A stretch of DNA of 64,000 nt from Kitasatospora aureofaciens (lineage in GTDB: Bacteria > Actinomycetota > Actinomycetes > Streptomycetales > Streptomycetaceae): contig NZ_JAHTKP010000040.1 in the NCBI RefSeq assembly GCF_019192735.1, positions 1-64,000 on the forward strand. Reading direction: 5' to 3'. The first letter of the stretch is position 1. Each line of letters begins with the position of its first letter. The notes below the pieces were generated by a model. The model was not told where the DNA came from. It made no database searches and saw only the letters and a program-made list of their open reading frames with translations. A program made the position numbers and the translations under genes. Of the stretch, positions 33,218-41,322 are shown piece by piece.

Positions 33218-34054
33218 ATGAGCCGCAGCGACGTCCTGGTCGACGCCGACTGGGTCCAGGCCCACCTGGACGACCCGAAGGTCGTCATCGTCGAGGTCGA
33301 CGAGGACACCTCCGCGTACGACAAGAACCACATCCGCAACGCCGTCCGGATCGACTGGAAGAAGGACCTCCAGGACCCGGTCCGCCGCGACTTCATCGAC
33401 CAGGCCGGCTTCGAGGCGCTGCTGAGCGCCAAGGGCATCGCCAACGACGACACCGTCGTCCTCTACGGCGGCAACAACAACTGGTTCGCCTCGTACGCCT
33501 ACTGGTACTTCAAGCTGTACGGCCACGGTGACGTCCGCCTGCTGGACGGCGGCCGCAAGAAGTGGGAGCTGGACTCCCGCGACCTCGTCTCCGAGGTGCC
33601 GGCCCGCGCGGCCACCGCGTACAAGGCGCAGGCCGTCGACTCCTCGATCCGCGCCTTCCGCGACGACGTGATCGCGGCCATCGGCACCCTGAACCTGGTC
33701 GACGTCCGCTCGCCCGACGAGTTCTCCGGCAAGCTGCTCGCCCCGGCCCACCTCCCGCAGGAGCAGTCGCAGCGCCCCGGCCACGTGCCGAGCGCCCGCA
33801 ACATCCCGTGGGCCAAGAACGCCAACGACGACGGCACCTTCAAGAGCGACGACGAGCTCAAGGCCCTGTACGAGGCCGAGGGCATCGACCTGGCGAAGGA
33901 CACCATCGCCTACTGCCGCATCGGCGAGCGCTCCGCGCTCACCTGGTTCGTCCTGCACGAGCTGCTCGGCCAGGAGAACGTGAAGAACTACGACGGTTCG
34001 TGGACCGAGTACGGCAGCCTCGTCGGCGTGCCGATCGAGCTCGGCAGCAACTGA
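33218..34054 (+). CDS. Thiosulfate/3-mercaptopyruvate sulfurtransferase
   Basis: A 278-residue two-domain rhodanese. Domain 1 (about 1-130) begins VLVDADWVQAHLDDPKVVIVEVD; domain 2 carries the catalytic cysteine in IAYCRIGERSALTW near residue 231, with the CRxGxR loop preferring thiosulfate. Often called CysA in actinobacteria. ATG 33218 follows GGAGAA at 8 nt; an in-frame ATG 33203 lacks a site. The DUF1416 gene follows after 38 nt. Position behind a Cys-rich leader peptide suggests control by cysteine availability. Confidence 0.95.
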   Translation: MSRSDVLVDADWVQAHLDDPKVVIVEVDEDTSAYDKNHIRNAVRIDWKKDLQDPVRRDFIDQAGFEALLSAKGIANDDTVVLYGGNNNWFASYAYWYFKLYGHGDVRLLDGGRKKWELDSRDLVSEVPARAATAYKAQAVDSSIRAFRDDVIAAIGTLNLVDVRSPDEFSGKLLAPAHLPQEQSQRPGHVPSARNIPWAKNANDDGTFKSDDELKALYEAEGIDLAKDTIAYCRIGERSALTWFVLHELLGQENVKNYDGSWTEYGSLVGVPIELGSN

Positions 34055-34092
34055 GCCACGGCTCGACCGTAAGTCAGAAGGGAAGACAGGAC

Positions 34093-34383
34093 ATGTGCGG
34101 TGCGAAGGCCGGCGGGCCGGACCTGGCAGGAGTTGACGTGGCGAACGAGACGATCATCCAGGGTTCGGTGACCCGCGACGGAGAGCCGGTCAACGGCTAC
34201 GTCCGGCTGCTCGACGAGGGCGGTGAGTTCACGGCCGAGGTGCCCACCTCGGCGACCGGCCAGTTCCGGTTCTTCGCCCGCCCGGGCAAGTGGACCCTGC
34301 GCGCGCTGGTGCCGGGCCAGACCGTGGACCGTCAGGTGGTGGCCTCCCAGGGCACCGCCGTCGAGGTCGCGATCGCGGTCTGA
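34093..34383 (+). CDS. DUF1416 domain protein
   Basis: A 96-residue beta-sandwich protein typically encoded directly after the thiosulfate sulfurtransferase in actinobacteria. It begins MCGAKAGGPDLAGVDVANETIIQGSV; the N-terminal MCGAK with a cysteine at position 2 is a family hallmark. The middle (GYVRLLDEGGEFTAEVPTSATGQFRFFARPGKWTLRAL) looks like a carboxypeptidase-regulatory-like fold. Function unknown, presumably linked to sulfur transfer. Confidence 0.9.
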   Translation: MCGAKAGGPDLAGVDVANETIIQGSVTRDGEPVNGYVRLLDEGGEFTAEVPTSATGQFRFFARPGKWTLRALVPGQTVDRQVVASQGTAVEVAIAV

Positions 34384-34422
34384 TCCACAAAGGCGCGGTC
34401 CGATCCACGAAAGACCGACACA

Positions 34423-34452
34423 CCGAGGGCCCTGCCGCGGCAGGGCCCTCGG
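34423..34452 (+). terminator. Palindromic terminator after the DUF1416 gene
   Basis: ccgagggccctgccg (34423-34437) is immediately followed by its reverse complement cggcagggccctcgg (34438-34452), a 30-bp perfect palindrome about 40 nt after the stop. It lies only 15 nt before the next start. Confidence 0.75.
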
Positions 34453-34467
34453 TCGTACCGTGGAGGC

Positions 34468-34740
34468 GTGCAGGCAAGGCGGCGGCGACGCTACTACTTC
34501 GCCATGATGGGTGTGTGCCTGGGCATGTTCGTCCTGGCCTGGGGCGTGGTGCGGTTCTTCTCCGTGCCCGTGGCGATCGGCATGTGCGTGGTCGCGATGG
34601 TCATCCCGCCGGCCGCGGCGGTGTTCGCCAACAAGCGCGACCCGGACGACGACTGGTGGAACGACCCGCGCTGGGACGACCCGAAGTGGGACGAGCCCGG
34701 CCACGACCGGGACCGCCCCGACCACGAGTCGCGCCCCTAG
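34468..34740 (+). CDS. DUF3099 family small membrane protein
   Basis: A 90-residue protein with a basic N-terminus (QARRRRRYYFAMMGVCLGMFVLAWGVV), two hydrophobic segments (about residues 12-32 and 35-54) and an acidic, Trp/Asp-rich tail (DPDDDWWNDPRWDDPKWDEPG). The pattern is that of DUF3099 proteins of streptomycetes; function unknown. GTG 34468 follows 'ccgtggaggc'. Confidence 0.8.
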   Translation: MQARRRRRYYFAMMGVCLGMFVLAWGVVRFFSVPVAIGMCVVAMVIPPAAAVFANKRDPDDDWWNDPRWDDPKWDEPGHDRDRPDHESRP

Positions 34741-34770
34741 CTGGTAGTTGCGTTCCCAGTAGTCACGTTT

Positions 34771-35133
34771 CTAGTAGACGAGCGCCTGGACGCCGTCGCC
34801 CATGATCTCGCTGACGAAGACCTGCGCGCCCGCGATCCGGACACCATCGACGGTGTCCTTCTGCTCGATCCCGCGCCGCACCGCGCACTGGGTGCACAGC
34901 GTGACCGTGCCGCCCGCCACGATCGACTCCAGCAGGTCGGGCAGCGGCGCCGAGTGCGGCAGCTCGAACTCCGCCGCCCGTCCCGGCAGGGCGAACCAGG
35001 AGGACTCCCCGGTCAGCCAGAGCGAGACCTCGATCCCGCTGGCGACGGCCACGGCCGCCACCGTGAACGCCTGCGAGCACCGCTCCGGCGCGTCCGCCCC
35101 GGCGGTGACCTTGATGACGAGTTTCTTCGGCAT
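34771..35133 (-). CDS. DsrE family protein
   Basis: A 120-residue DsrE/DsrF-like protein. It begins MPKKLVIKVTAGADAPERCSQAF and has two cysteines in GTVTLCTQCAVRRGI near residue 80, the place where DsrE-type proteins carry the reactive Cys. Such proteins bind or relay sulfur; the position near the sulfurtransferase fits. Convergent with the DUF3099 gene. Confidence 0.88.
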   Translation of the reverse strand: MPKKLVIKVTAGADAPERCSQAFTVAAVAVASGIEVSLWLTGESSWFALPGRAAEFELPHSAPLPDLLESIVAGGTVTLCTQCAVRRGIEQKDTVDGVRIAGAQVFVSEIMGDGVQALVY

Positions 35134-35309
35134 GGCGCCACCTTAGAGTGCCCGGAACGTCCGAATGCGGGAATCCCCGGATCGCGGGGGCAAACCTTGG
35201 ATGGCCCGTGAATATCGACGTGGTGGGGCTCACCGCGACCCGTGGGTGCCCGGCGGATAGAGTGAGCGCCAGCAAAATCCACCACACTGTCGCCGCCTGG
35301 GAGCCCCCT

Positions 35310-35417
35310 GTGTCCGGTCTGGAAATCTTCTTCGACGGTCTGCTGGCCCTCATGGCCGTGCTGATCACCTGGTTCGCCATCTTCTCGGTGATGAAGCTGT
35401 ACCAGGGCCAGCGCTGA
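35310..35417 (+). CDS. 35-residue single-pass membrane peptide
   Basis: A very short protein, MSGLEIFFDGLLALMAVLIT.. with one membrane helix (about residues 8-28) and a basic end (KLYQGQR). It resembles small membrane proteins present at this position in other streptomycetes. GTG 35310 has GGGA 6 nt before it. It lies between the dsrE-like gene and the FABP-like gene. Function unknown. Confidence 0.65.
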   Translation: MSGLEIFFDGLLALMAVLITWFAIFSVMKLYQGQR

Positions 35418-35467
35418 GCCTGCCGTACGGTTGAAGCAGCCCCACACCGACGACAGCGACCAGGAAC

Positions 35468-36052
35468 ATGATCGAGATCCCCTCTGACCTCCACAAGGAC
35501 GTCGTCCCGCTCGCCTTCCTCCTCGGCACCTGGGAGGGCGCGGGTGTCTACGACTTTCCCGGCACCGAGAAGTGCAACTTCGGCCAGGAGATCGTGATCC
35601 GGCACGACGGCCGCCCCTTCCTGGAGTTCCGCTCCCGCACCTGGGTGCTGAACAACGAGGGTGAGAAGGTCCGTCCGCTGGAGAACGAGCACGCGTTCTG
35701 GCGCATCACCAGCAACCAGGGCGGCACCACCGGTGCCCGGGGGATCGAGATCTCCTCCGTCCGGGACGACGGCACCGTGGAGATCTGGTACGGCGAGCTG
35801 GCCGACGGCAAGCCGCAGATCGACGTCTCCACCGACGCGGTGGCCCGGATCGAGGGCTCGCCGGAGTACTCGGGCGGCAAGCGGCTGTACGGCTTCGTCA
35901 ACGAGGAGCTGCTCTGGGTCGGCGAGAAGGCCGCCCCGAACGTGCCGCTGCGGCCGTACATGTCCGCGCAGCTGAAGAAGGTGCTCAGCCCGGCCCAGCT
36001 GATCAAGGACATCAACGACCTGCCGGACGACGGCATCGCCTTCTTCAAGTGA
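35468..36052 (+). CDS. FABP family (nitrobindin-like) beta-barrel protein
   Basis: A 194-residue lipocalin-like protein of the nitrobindin/THAP4 family. The family signature is seen as LLGTWEGAGVYDFP near residues 19-32. Nitrobindins bind ferric heme through a C-terminal histidine and act on peroxynitrite or NO; here no histidine occurs after about residue 72, so heme binding is doubtful. ATG 35468 follows 'gaccaggaac'. The nur gene follows. Confidence 0.85.
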   Translation: MIEIPSDLHKDVVPLAFLLGTWEGAGVYDFPGTEKCNFGQEIVIRHDGRPFLEFRSRTWVLNNEGEKVRPLENEHAFWRITSNQGGTTGARGIEISSVRDDGTVEIWYGELADGKPQIDVSTDAVARIEGSPEYSGGKRLYGFVNEELLWVGEKAAPNVPLRPYMSAQLKKVLSPAQLIKDINDLPDDGIAFFK

Positions 36053-36110
36053 GCACAGCGCGAGTGAGCACAGCCTTCAAGTGAGCTGAGCACAGCCCTC
36101 GGCGCACGAG

Positions 36111-36139
36111 GTAGGGACCGGCCCGCGGCCGGTCCCTAC
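36111..36139 (+). terminator. Terminator after the FABP-like gene
   Basis: gtagggaccggcc (36111-36123) and ggccggtccctac (36127-36139) form a 13-bp perfect stem with a 3-nt loop. It lies 58 nt after the stop and 38 nt before nur. Between stop and hairpin the motif gtgagcacag is repeated twice (and once more degenerately). Confidence 0.8.
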
Positions 36140-36177
36140 ACTTGCCTCAGGACCCCCGACTTGGCAGGGACAGCACC

Positions 36178-36642
36178 GTGGCGGACACCGGCACCACCGA
36201 CTGGCAGCTCTCCGGAGACTGGAAGGCCGACCTGCGCGAACGCGGCTACCGGCTGACGCCCCAGCGTCAGCTCGTGCTGGAGGCCGTCGACGTCCTCGAC
36301 CACGCCACCCCGGACGACATCCTGTGCCACGTCCGGCAGACCGCCAGCGGCATCAACATCTCCACCGTCTACCGGACCCTGGAGCTCCTGGAGGAGCTCG
36401 GCCTGGTCTCGCACGCGCACCTGGGCCACGGCGCCCCGACGTACCACCTGGCCGGCCGCCACCACCACCTGCACCTGGTCTGCCGGGACTGCGAGAAGGT
36501 CACCGAGACCGGCACCGAGATCGCCGAGCCGCTGATCCGGAGCCTGCGCGCGGAGCACGGTTTCGACACCGACCTCAAGCATTTCGCCATCTTCGGCCGC
36601 TGCGCCGACTGCACTGCCAAGCGCGCGAACAGCCGGTCGTAA
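36178..36642 (+). CDS. nur: Nickel-responsive Fur-family regulator Nur
   Basis: A 154-residue Fur-family repressor very close to streptomycete Nur, which represses nickel uptake and sodF when nickel is present. The DNA-binding domain is WKADLRERGYRLTPQRQLVLEAVD..GINISTVYRTLELLEELGLVSHAHLGHGAPTYH; the His-rich stretch RHHHLHLVCRDC and the C-terminal HFAIFGRCADC supply metal ligands and the structural CxxC pairs. GTG 36178 follows AGGGA. About nine residues longer at the N-terminus than usual. Assignment to Nur rather than Fur/Zur rests on overall similarity and on gene order. Confidence 0.85.
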   Translation: MADTGTTDWQLSGDWKADLRERGYRLTPQRQLVLEAVDVLDHATPDDILCHVRQTASGINISTVYRTLELLEELGLVSHAHLGHGAPTYHLAGRHHHLHLVCRDCEKVTETGTEIAEPLIRSLRAEHGFDTDLKHFAIFGRCADCTAKRANSRS

Positions 36643-36652
36643 GCTGGCCGGT

Positions 36653-37615
36653 ATGAAGAGCCCGCTGCTTGCCCTGCCCGGAGCCGTCCCCGCCGAGGGA
36701 GCCGACGAGGGGGTCGCCGCCCACTACGGCGACATCTTCCGGGAGCAACGCAACCTCGCGCAGGGCACGGGCTTCGTGGACCTCTCGCACCGCGGCGTGA
36801 TCACCGTCACCGGCGACGACCGGCTCTCCTGGCTGCACCTGCTGCTCACCCAGCACGTCAGCGCGCTGCCGCCGCAGCAGGCCACCGAGGCGCTGGTGCT
36901 CTCCCCGCACGGACACGTCGAGCACGCGCTCTACCTGGTCGACGACGGCACCACCACGTGGGCGCACGTCGAGCCGGGCACCCAGACGGCGCTGGTGGCC
37001 TATCTGGAGAGCATGAAGTTCTTCTACCGGGTCGAGGTGGCCGACGCGACCGCCGACTACGCCGTGGTGCACCTGCCGGCCGGCTCCACCGGCCCCGCCG
37101 ACGGCGCCGCCGCGGTGCGCGAACTCCCGTACGGGCGGGACCTGTTCCTGCCGCGCGCCGAGCTGGAGAAGCTGACCGCCGGGTACGGCCCGGCGGCCGG
37201 GGTCTGGGCGTACGAGGCGCTGCGGATCGAGGGCCACCGGCCCCGGCTCGGCTTCGAGACCGACCACCGGACCATCCCGCACGAGGTGGACTGGCTGCGC
37301 ACCGCAGTCCACCTGCAGAAGGGCTGCTACCGCGGGCAGGAGACCGTCGCCCGGGTGCACAACCTGGGCCGCCCGCCGCGCCGGCTGGTCTTCCTGCACC
37401 TGGACGGCACCGAGGAGTCGCTGCCCCCGCACGGCACGGAGGTGCGGCTCGCCTCGGACCCGGACGGGCGGCCGCTCGGCTTCGTCACGTCCTCGGCCCG
37501 CCACCACGAGCTCGGGCCGATCGCACTGGCGATCGTCAAGCGGAACGTGCCGGTCGACGCGGTGCTGCTGGCCGGGACGGTGCCGGGCACCCAGGACGTG
37601 ATCGTCCCGCAGTGA
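36653..37615 (+). CDS. ygfZ: YgfZ/GcvT-family folate-binding protein
   Basis: A 320-residue protein of the YgfZ family, which uses tetrahydrofolate and assists repair or assembly of some iron-sulfur proteins. The signature KGCYRGQETVAR with the reactive Cys is at about residue 225. The N-terminal GcvT-like part (GFVDLSHRGVITVTGDDRLSWLHLLLTQHV) is complete. ATG 36653 lies 10 nt after the nur stop, so cotranscription is likely. Convergent with dtd. Confidence 0.92.
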   Translation: MKSPLLALPGAVPAEGADEGVAAHYGDIFREQRNLAQGTGFVDLSHRGVITVTGDDRLSWLHLLLTQHVSALPPQQATEALVLSPHGHVEHALYLVDDGTTTWAHVEPGTQTALVAYLESMKFFYRVEVADATADYAVVHLPAGSTGPADGAAAVRELPYGRDLFLPRAELEKLTAGYGPAAGVWAYEALRIEGHRPRLGFETDHRTIPHEVDWLRTAVHLQKGCYRGQETVARVHNLGRPPRRLVFLHLDGTEESLPPHGTEVRLASDPDGRPLGFVTSSARHHELGPIALAIVKRNVPVDAVLLAGTVPGTQDVIVPQ

Positions 37616-37627
37616 CCCCGCAGTTGC

Positions 37628-38068
37628 TCAGACCTCGACGAGGACGGTGAACGGGCCGTCGTTCACCAGCGCCACCTGCATGTCGGCGCCGAACCGGCCC
37701 GTCTCCACCTTGGCGCCGAGCGCGCGCAGCTGGGCGACCACCTCGTCCACCATCGGCTCGGCGACGGGGCCGGGGGCGGCGGCGTTCCAGGTGGGGCGGC
37801 GGCCCTTGCGGGCGTCGCCGTAGAGGGTGAACTGGCTGATCACCAGCAGCGGGGCGGCGAGGTCGGAGCAGGACTGCTCGACGCCGTTCTCGTCCGCGGG
37901 CAGCAGGCGCAGCGTCCACAGCTTGCGGGCCAGCTGGGCGGCCTTGGCGGGGGTGTCGTCGTGGGTGACGCCGACCAGGACGCAGAGCCCGGGCCCCTCG
38001 ATCGCGCCGACGGTCTCGCCGGCCACCGTCACCCTGGCCTCGGTCACTCGCTGCACCACTGCTCGCAT
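37628..38068 (-). CDS. dtd: D-aminoacyl-tRNA deacylase
   Basis: A 146-residue DTD protein that hydrolyses D-aminoacyl-tRNA (and Gly-tRNA-Ala). It begins MRAVVQRVTEARVTV and has both family motifs: SQFTLYGDARKGRRP near residue 79 and NDGPFTVLVEV at the C-terminus, the latter holding the cross-subunit Gly-Pro (here GPF) pair. Length is standard. Single gene, convergent with ygfZ. Confidence 0.95.
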   Translation of the reverse strand: MRAVVQRVTEARVTVAGETVGAIEGPGLCVLVGVTHDDTPAKAAQLARKLWTLRLLPADENGVEQSCSDLAAPLLVISQFTLYGDARKGRRPTWNAAAPGPVAEPMVDEVVAQLRALGAKVETGRFGADMQVALVNDGPFTVLVEV

Positions 38069-38551
38069 GCGGCCATTGTGCCGGAGCCGTCCGGGCCGTC
38101 CGGCGGCGGATCCACGCGCACGTCGGGTAGGCGCATCGATGGGCGGCGCGCGCCGGGTAGTGCGCGCCTGCGAGGGTTCGGGCGCCGCTCTCCCAGCGGA
38201 AAGGCTTGGTCATATCAGCCACCCCCGTTCGCCAGGGGGCCGTTCGGGTGCACGGCCGGTGCGCCCGCGCCGGGCGGGGTGGCACGCTGGGGGACCGTAC
38301 AGACGGCCCGGGGCGCCATGAGGTCCGCCGCAACGGGTCCAGGGTTCGGACGGGCGGTCGAGCCGGTAGGTCAGGTGTTCTGGTGGTGTCGCCCCGACGG
38401 GTGGTATCCGCCGGGAACCGGAACTTTCGGGGGTGCCCCGGGCGTGCCATCGGACGGGACGTACGCGGCCCGTCGGGGGACGGGTCGGACCGGCGGCAGG
38501 GACGGGGTGCCGCGAGCGGGCGGGATCGTGACGACGGCAGGTGGTTGGTTG
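38069..38551. other. Intergenic region between dtd and rsiG
   Basis: 483 nt with no gene I can support. It contains the dtd promoter (minus strand) and the rsiG promoter (plus strand). 'gggaaccggaac' at about 38413-38424 resembles the GGAAC -35 element of ECF sigma factors but has no clear -10 partner. Several open frames cross it without conserved content. Confidence 0.5.
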
Positions 38552-39133
38552 ATGGACGCGAGCAGCGCGGCGCAGGACCGGTCCGGGCGGGTGGCCGACG
38601 AGGGCGGGCCCGATCTGGGGCGGCTGGGCCTCGACCAGCTGCGGATCCTGCGCCGGGAGACCCTGGAGCAGGAGGCCGACCTCTCCTACCTGCGGCGGCT
38701 GCTGCACGGGCGGATGGACATCCTGCGCGCCGAACTCGACCGCCGTCCCGGCGGCCCGGTCCGGCCCGCCGGGACGGGCGTCGCCGACGGACCGCCCGGG
38801 GACCTGCTGGACCGGCTGCCGGCCATCCTCACCGACGCGCCCTCCAGCGTCCGGCGCTCGGCCCGGCACGTCACCCTCGGGCCGCCGCGCGGCCACGAGT
38901 CGCAGCTGGAGGCGGAGGCGCTGATGGGCGACGTCCAGCTCGCCGACCTGGCCGCGCACCCCGCCGAGGAGCTGCTCGACGCGCTGGAGCGGCTGCGGGC
39001 GCACGAGCGGGAGGTGTCCGGGCGGCGGCAGGGGCTGCTGCGCACGGCGGACGGTTGCAATGCCGAGATCACGCGCAGGTACCGTGATGGGGAAGCACGG
39101 GTCGACGACCTGCTCGCGGGCGGCCCGCTCTGA
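38552..39133 (+). CDS. rsiG: RsiG, cyclic-di-GMP-dependent anti-sigma factor of WhiG
   Basis: A 193-residue coiled-coil protein. RsiG binds the sporulation sigma factor WhiG when loaded with c-di-GMP. Helix 1 has EADLSYLRRLLHGRMD (residues 41-56) and helix 2 EREVSGRRQGLLRTAD (152-167). Both align with the published signature E(X)3S(X)2R(X)3Q(X)3D except that Q is H52 in the first and L163 in the second. The C-terminal AEITRRYRDGEARVDDLL is typical. ATG 38552 follows AGGTGG; GTG 38528 is an alternative. Asparaginase follows after 73 nt. Confidence 0.88.
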   Translation: MDASSAAQDRSGRVADEGGPDLGRLGLDQLRILRRETLEQEADLSYLRRLLHGRMDILRAELDRRPGGPVRPAGTGVADGPPGDLLDRLPAILTDAPSSVRRSARHVTLGPPRGHESQLEAEALMGDVQLADLAAHPAEELLDALERLRAHEREVSGRRQGLLRTADGCNAEITRRYRDGEARVDDLLAGGPL

Positions 39134-39206
39134 CCAAGGTGAGGCACCATGGGCGGGTGGGGCCCGGCTCGCCCCCGGTCCACCCTCGCCCCGGAAGGCC
39201 TTCGCC

Positions 39207-40166
39207 ATGTCCCAGTCCGCCACCCCGCACGTGCTCGCCGAGGTCATACGCTCGGGCTTCACCGAGGGCCGCCACCACGGCTCCCTGGTGCTGCTCGCCG
39301 CCGACGGCTCGGTCGAGTTCGCGCTCGGTGACCCCGACGCGCCGGTCTTCCCCCGGTCCACCGCCAAGCCGTTCCAGGCGGTGGCCACTCTGCGGGCCGG
39401 GCTGGAGCTCCAGGGCGAGCTGCTGGCGCTGGCGGCCTCCAGCCACTCCGCAGAATCGTTTCACCGCGAGGGTGTGCGGGCGATCCTGGCCTCCGCGGGG
39501 CTGGACGAGTCCGCCCTGCGCACCCCGGCCGAGCTGCCGCTCGACGAGACCGAGGCCGAGCTGCTGTTCCGCTCCGGCGGCGAGCGCGCCCCGATCCTGA
39601 TGGACTGCTCCGGCAAGCACGCCGGCTGGCTGGCCGCCTGCGTCGCCAACGGCTGGGACACCGAGGGCTACCTCGACCCGGCCCACCCCGTCCAGGTGCT
39701 GGCCCGGGAGGCCCTGGAGGAGGGCACCGGCGAGACCTCCGCGCACGCCGGGGTGGACGGCTGCGGCGCGCCGCTGCTGGCCGTCAGCCTGACCGGCCTG
39801 GCCCGCGCCTACCGGGGGCTGGTGCTGGCCGCCGAGGGCACCCCGCAGCGGCGGGTGGCCGACGCGATGCGCGCCCACCCCGAGTACGTCGCCGGCACCC
39901 GCCGCGCCGACACCTGGCTGATGCGGGCCGTCCCGGGCGCACTCTCCAAGATGGGCGCCGAGGCCGTCCAGGTGGTGGCGCTGCCGGACGGGCGGGCGCT
40001 CGCCTTCAAGATCGACGACGGCGCGGAGCGGGCCCGCGGACCGGTCCTGGCGGCGGCGCTGCGCCGGCTCGGGGTGAGCGGCGCGGACGACACCGTCGAG
40101 CGGATCGGCGCGTCCCTGCTGCTCGGCGGCGGCGCCCCGGTCGGGCACGTCCGGGCGGCGTTCTAG
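39207..40166 (+). CDS. Asparaginase, type II-like bacterial (pfam Asparaginase_II)
   Basis: A 319-residue enzyme of the serine/cysteine-type family often called asparaginase II (ReAV-like), unrelated to the classical E. coli asparaginases. Hallmarks are RSTAKPFQAV, ASSHSAESFH, NCSGKH-like MDCSGKHAGWLAACV, GVDGCGAP and GALSKMGAEAV. Converts L-asparagine to aspartate and ammonia. ATG 39207 follows GGAAGG. Confidence 0.9.
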   Translation: MSQSATPHVLAEVIRSGFTEGRHHGSLVLLAADGSVEFALGDPDAPVFPRSTAKPFQAVATLRAGLELQGELLALAASSHSAESFHREGVRAILASAGLDESALRTPAELPLDETEAELLFRSGGERAPILMDCSGKHAGWLAACVANGWDTEGYLDPAHPVQVLAREALEEGTGETSAHAGVDGCGAPLLAVSLTGLARAYRGLVLAAEGTPQRRVADAMRAHPEYVAGTRRADTWLMRAVPGALSKMGAEAVQVVALPDGRALAFKIDDGAERARGPVLAAALRRLGVSGADDTVERIGASLLLGGGAPVGHVRAAF

Positions 40167-40287
40167 CGCCCGTCTTTGAAGTTGGGCCCAGCAGCGCTGT
40201 CGACGATGGTCGCGGGCGTCGGCGTGCGGGCGGACCCGGGGCGGTGCACGGTGGATTTGGGGCCGTCGCACAGCTGAGGAGTTCGCC

Positions 40288-40497
40288 ATGACCGAGCACG
40301 TGTACCGGGTGACCGAGATCGTCGGGTCCTCGACCGAGAGCGTCGACGCCGCCATCCGCAACGGCGTGGAACGGGCTTCCCGGACGCTGCGCAACCTCGA
40401 CTGGTTCGAGGTGACGCAGGTCCGGGGCCACCTGGAGGACGGCCAGATCAAGCACTACCAGGTCGGGCTCAAGATCGGCTTCCGGCTGGAGGACTGA
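40288..40497 (+). CDS. Dodecin flavin-storage protein
   Basis: A 69-residue dodecin. It forms hollow dodecamers storing FMN or FAD and related flavins (and in streptomycetes CoA). The sequence HVYRVTEIVGSSTESVDAAI..RASRTLRNLDWFEV is diagnostic, including the flavin-stacking Trp in LDWFEV and the VGLKIGFRLED end. ATG 40288 follows GAGGAG. Its stop is 6 nt from the convergent hmuV stop with no hairpin between. Confidence 0.95.
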   Translation: MTEHVYRVTEIVGSSTESVDAAIRNGVERASRTLRNLDWFEVTQVRGHLEDGQIKHYQVGLKIGFRLED

Positions 40498-40503
40498 GCG
40501 CCG

Positions 40504-41322
40504 TCAGTCCCGTTCGGGCAGGACCAGCGGCACTCCGGTGCGCGGGTGCGGCAGCACCTCGACCGGGTGCCCGTACACCTCGCTGAGCAGCGGCGCGCGC
40601 AGCACCTCGGCGACCGGCCCGTCCGCGACCGTGGCCCCGCCGGCCAGCAGCACCACCCGGTCCGCGTAGGCCGCCGCCAGCGAGAGGTCGTGCAGGACGA
40701 CGACCACGCCGTCCCCGGCGGCGGCCCGCGCCCGGGCCACCCGCAGCACCAGCTCCTGGTGGCGCAGGTCGAGGGCGGCGGTCGGCTCGTCCAGGAGCAG
40801 CAGCGGGGTGCGCTGGGCCAGCACCCGGGCCAGCGCGACCCGGGCCCGTTCGCCGCCGGAGAGGGCGGTGAACGGGCGCTCGGCGAAGGCGGCGGACTCG
40901 GTGGCCGCCATCGCCTCGGCGACCACCGTCTCGTCCTCGGCGGCGGCCGCCGTCCCCGTCCAGGGGGCGCGGCCCATCCGGACCACCTCGCCGGCCGGGA
41001 ACGGGAAGGACAGCGCCGCGGCCTGCGGCAGCAGCGCGCGGTGCCTGGCGAGCTCGGCGGGGCCGTAGCCGTCCAGCGGACGGCCGTGCAGCCGGACCTC
41101 GCCGGCGGCCGGCACGGCGTCCCCGGCCAGGACGGACAGCAGGGTGGACTTGCCGGCGCCGTTCGGGCCGAGCAGCGCGACCACCTCGCCCGCGGCGACC
41201 CGGACCGACGCGCCGGCCAGCAGGTCGCGCCCGCCGACGGTCAGGCGGACGGCCTCGGCCGACAGCAACTCGGCGCCGGGGAGCGGCCGTTCGGGGATCT
41301 CCTGGTGGCGGCGCAGTCTCAT
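40504..41322 (-). CDS. hmuV: Heme ABC transporter ATP-binding protein
   Basis: A 272-residue ABC ATPase powering heme import. Walker A GPNGAGKST (about 51-59), signature LSGGERARVALARVLA, Walker B LLLLDEPTAALD and switch His in VVLHDLSLA are visible; FPAGEVVRMGR is typical of HmuV. ATG 41322 overlaps the hmuU stop by 4 nt. Last gene of hmuTUV. Confidence 0.93.
   Translation of the reverse strand: MRLRRHQEIPERPLPGAELLSAEAVRLTVGGRDLLAGASVRVAAGEVVALLGPNGAGKSTLLSVLAGDAVPAAGEVRLHGRPLDGYGPAELARHRALLPQAAALSFPFPAGEVVRMGRAPWTGTAAAAEDETVVAEAMAATESAAFAERPFTALSGGERARVALARVLAQRTPLLLLDEPTAALDLRHQELVLRVARARAAAGDGVVVVLHDLSLAAAYADRVVLLAGGATVADGPVAEVLRAPLLSEVYGHPVEVLPHPRTGVPLVLPERD

Noticed and set aside
36048..36095. 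Repeated 'gtgagcacag' as regulatory iterons for nur
   Set aside because: The copies are irregularly spaced and start within the stop region of the previous gene; a small duplication is more likely.
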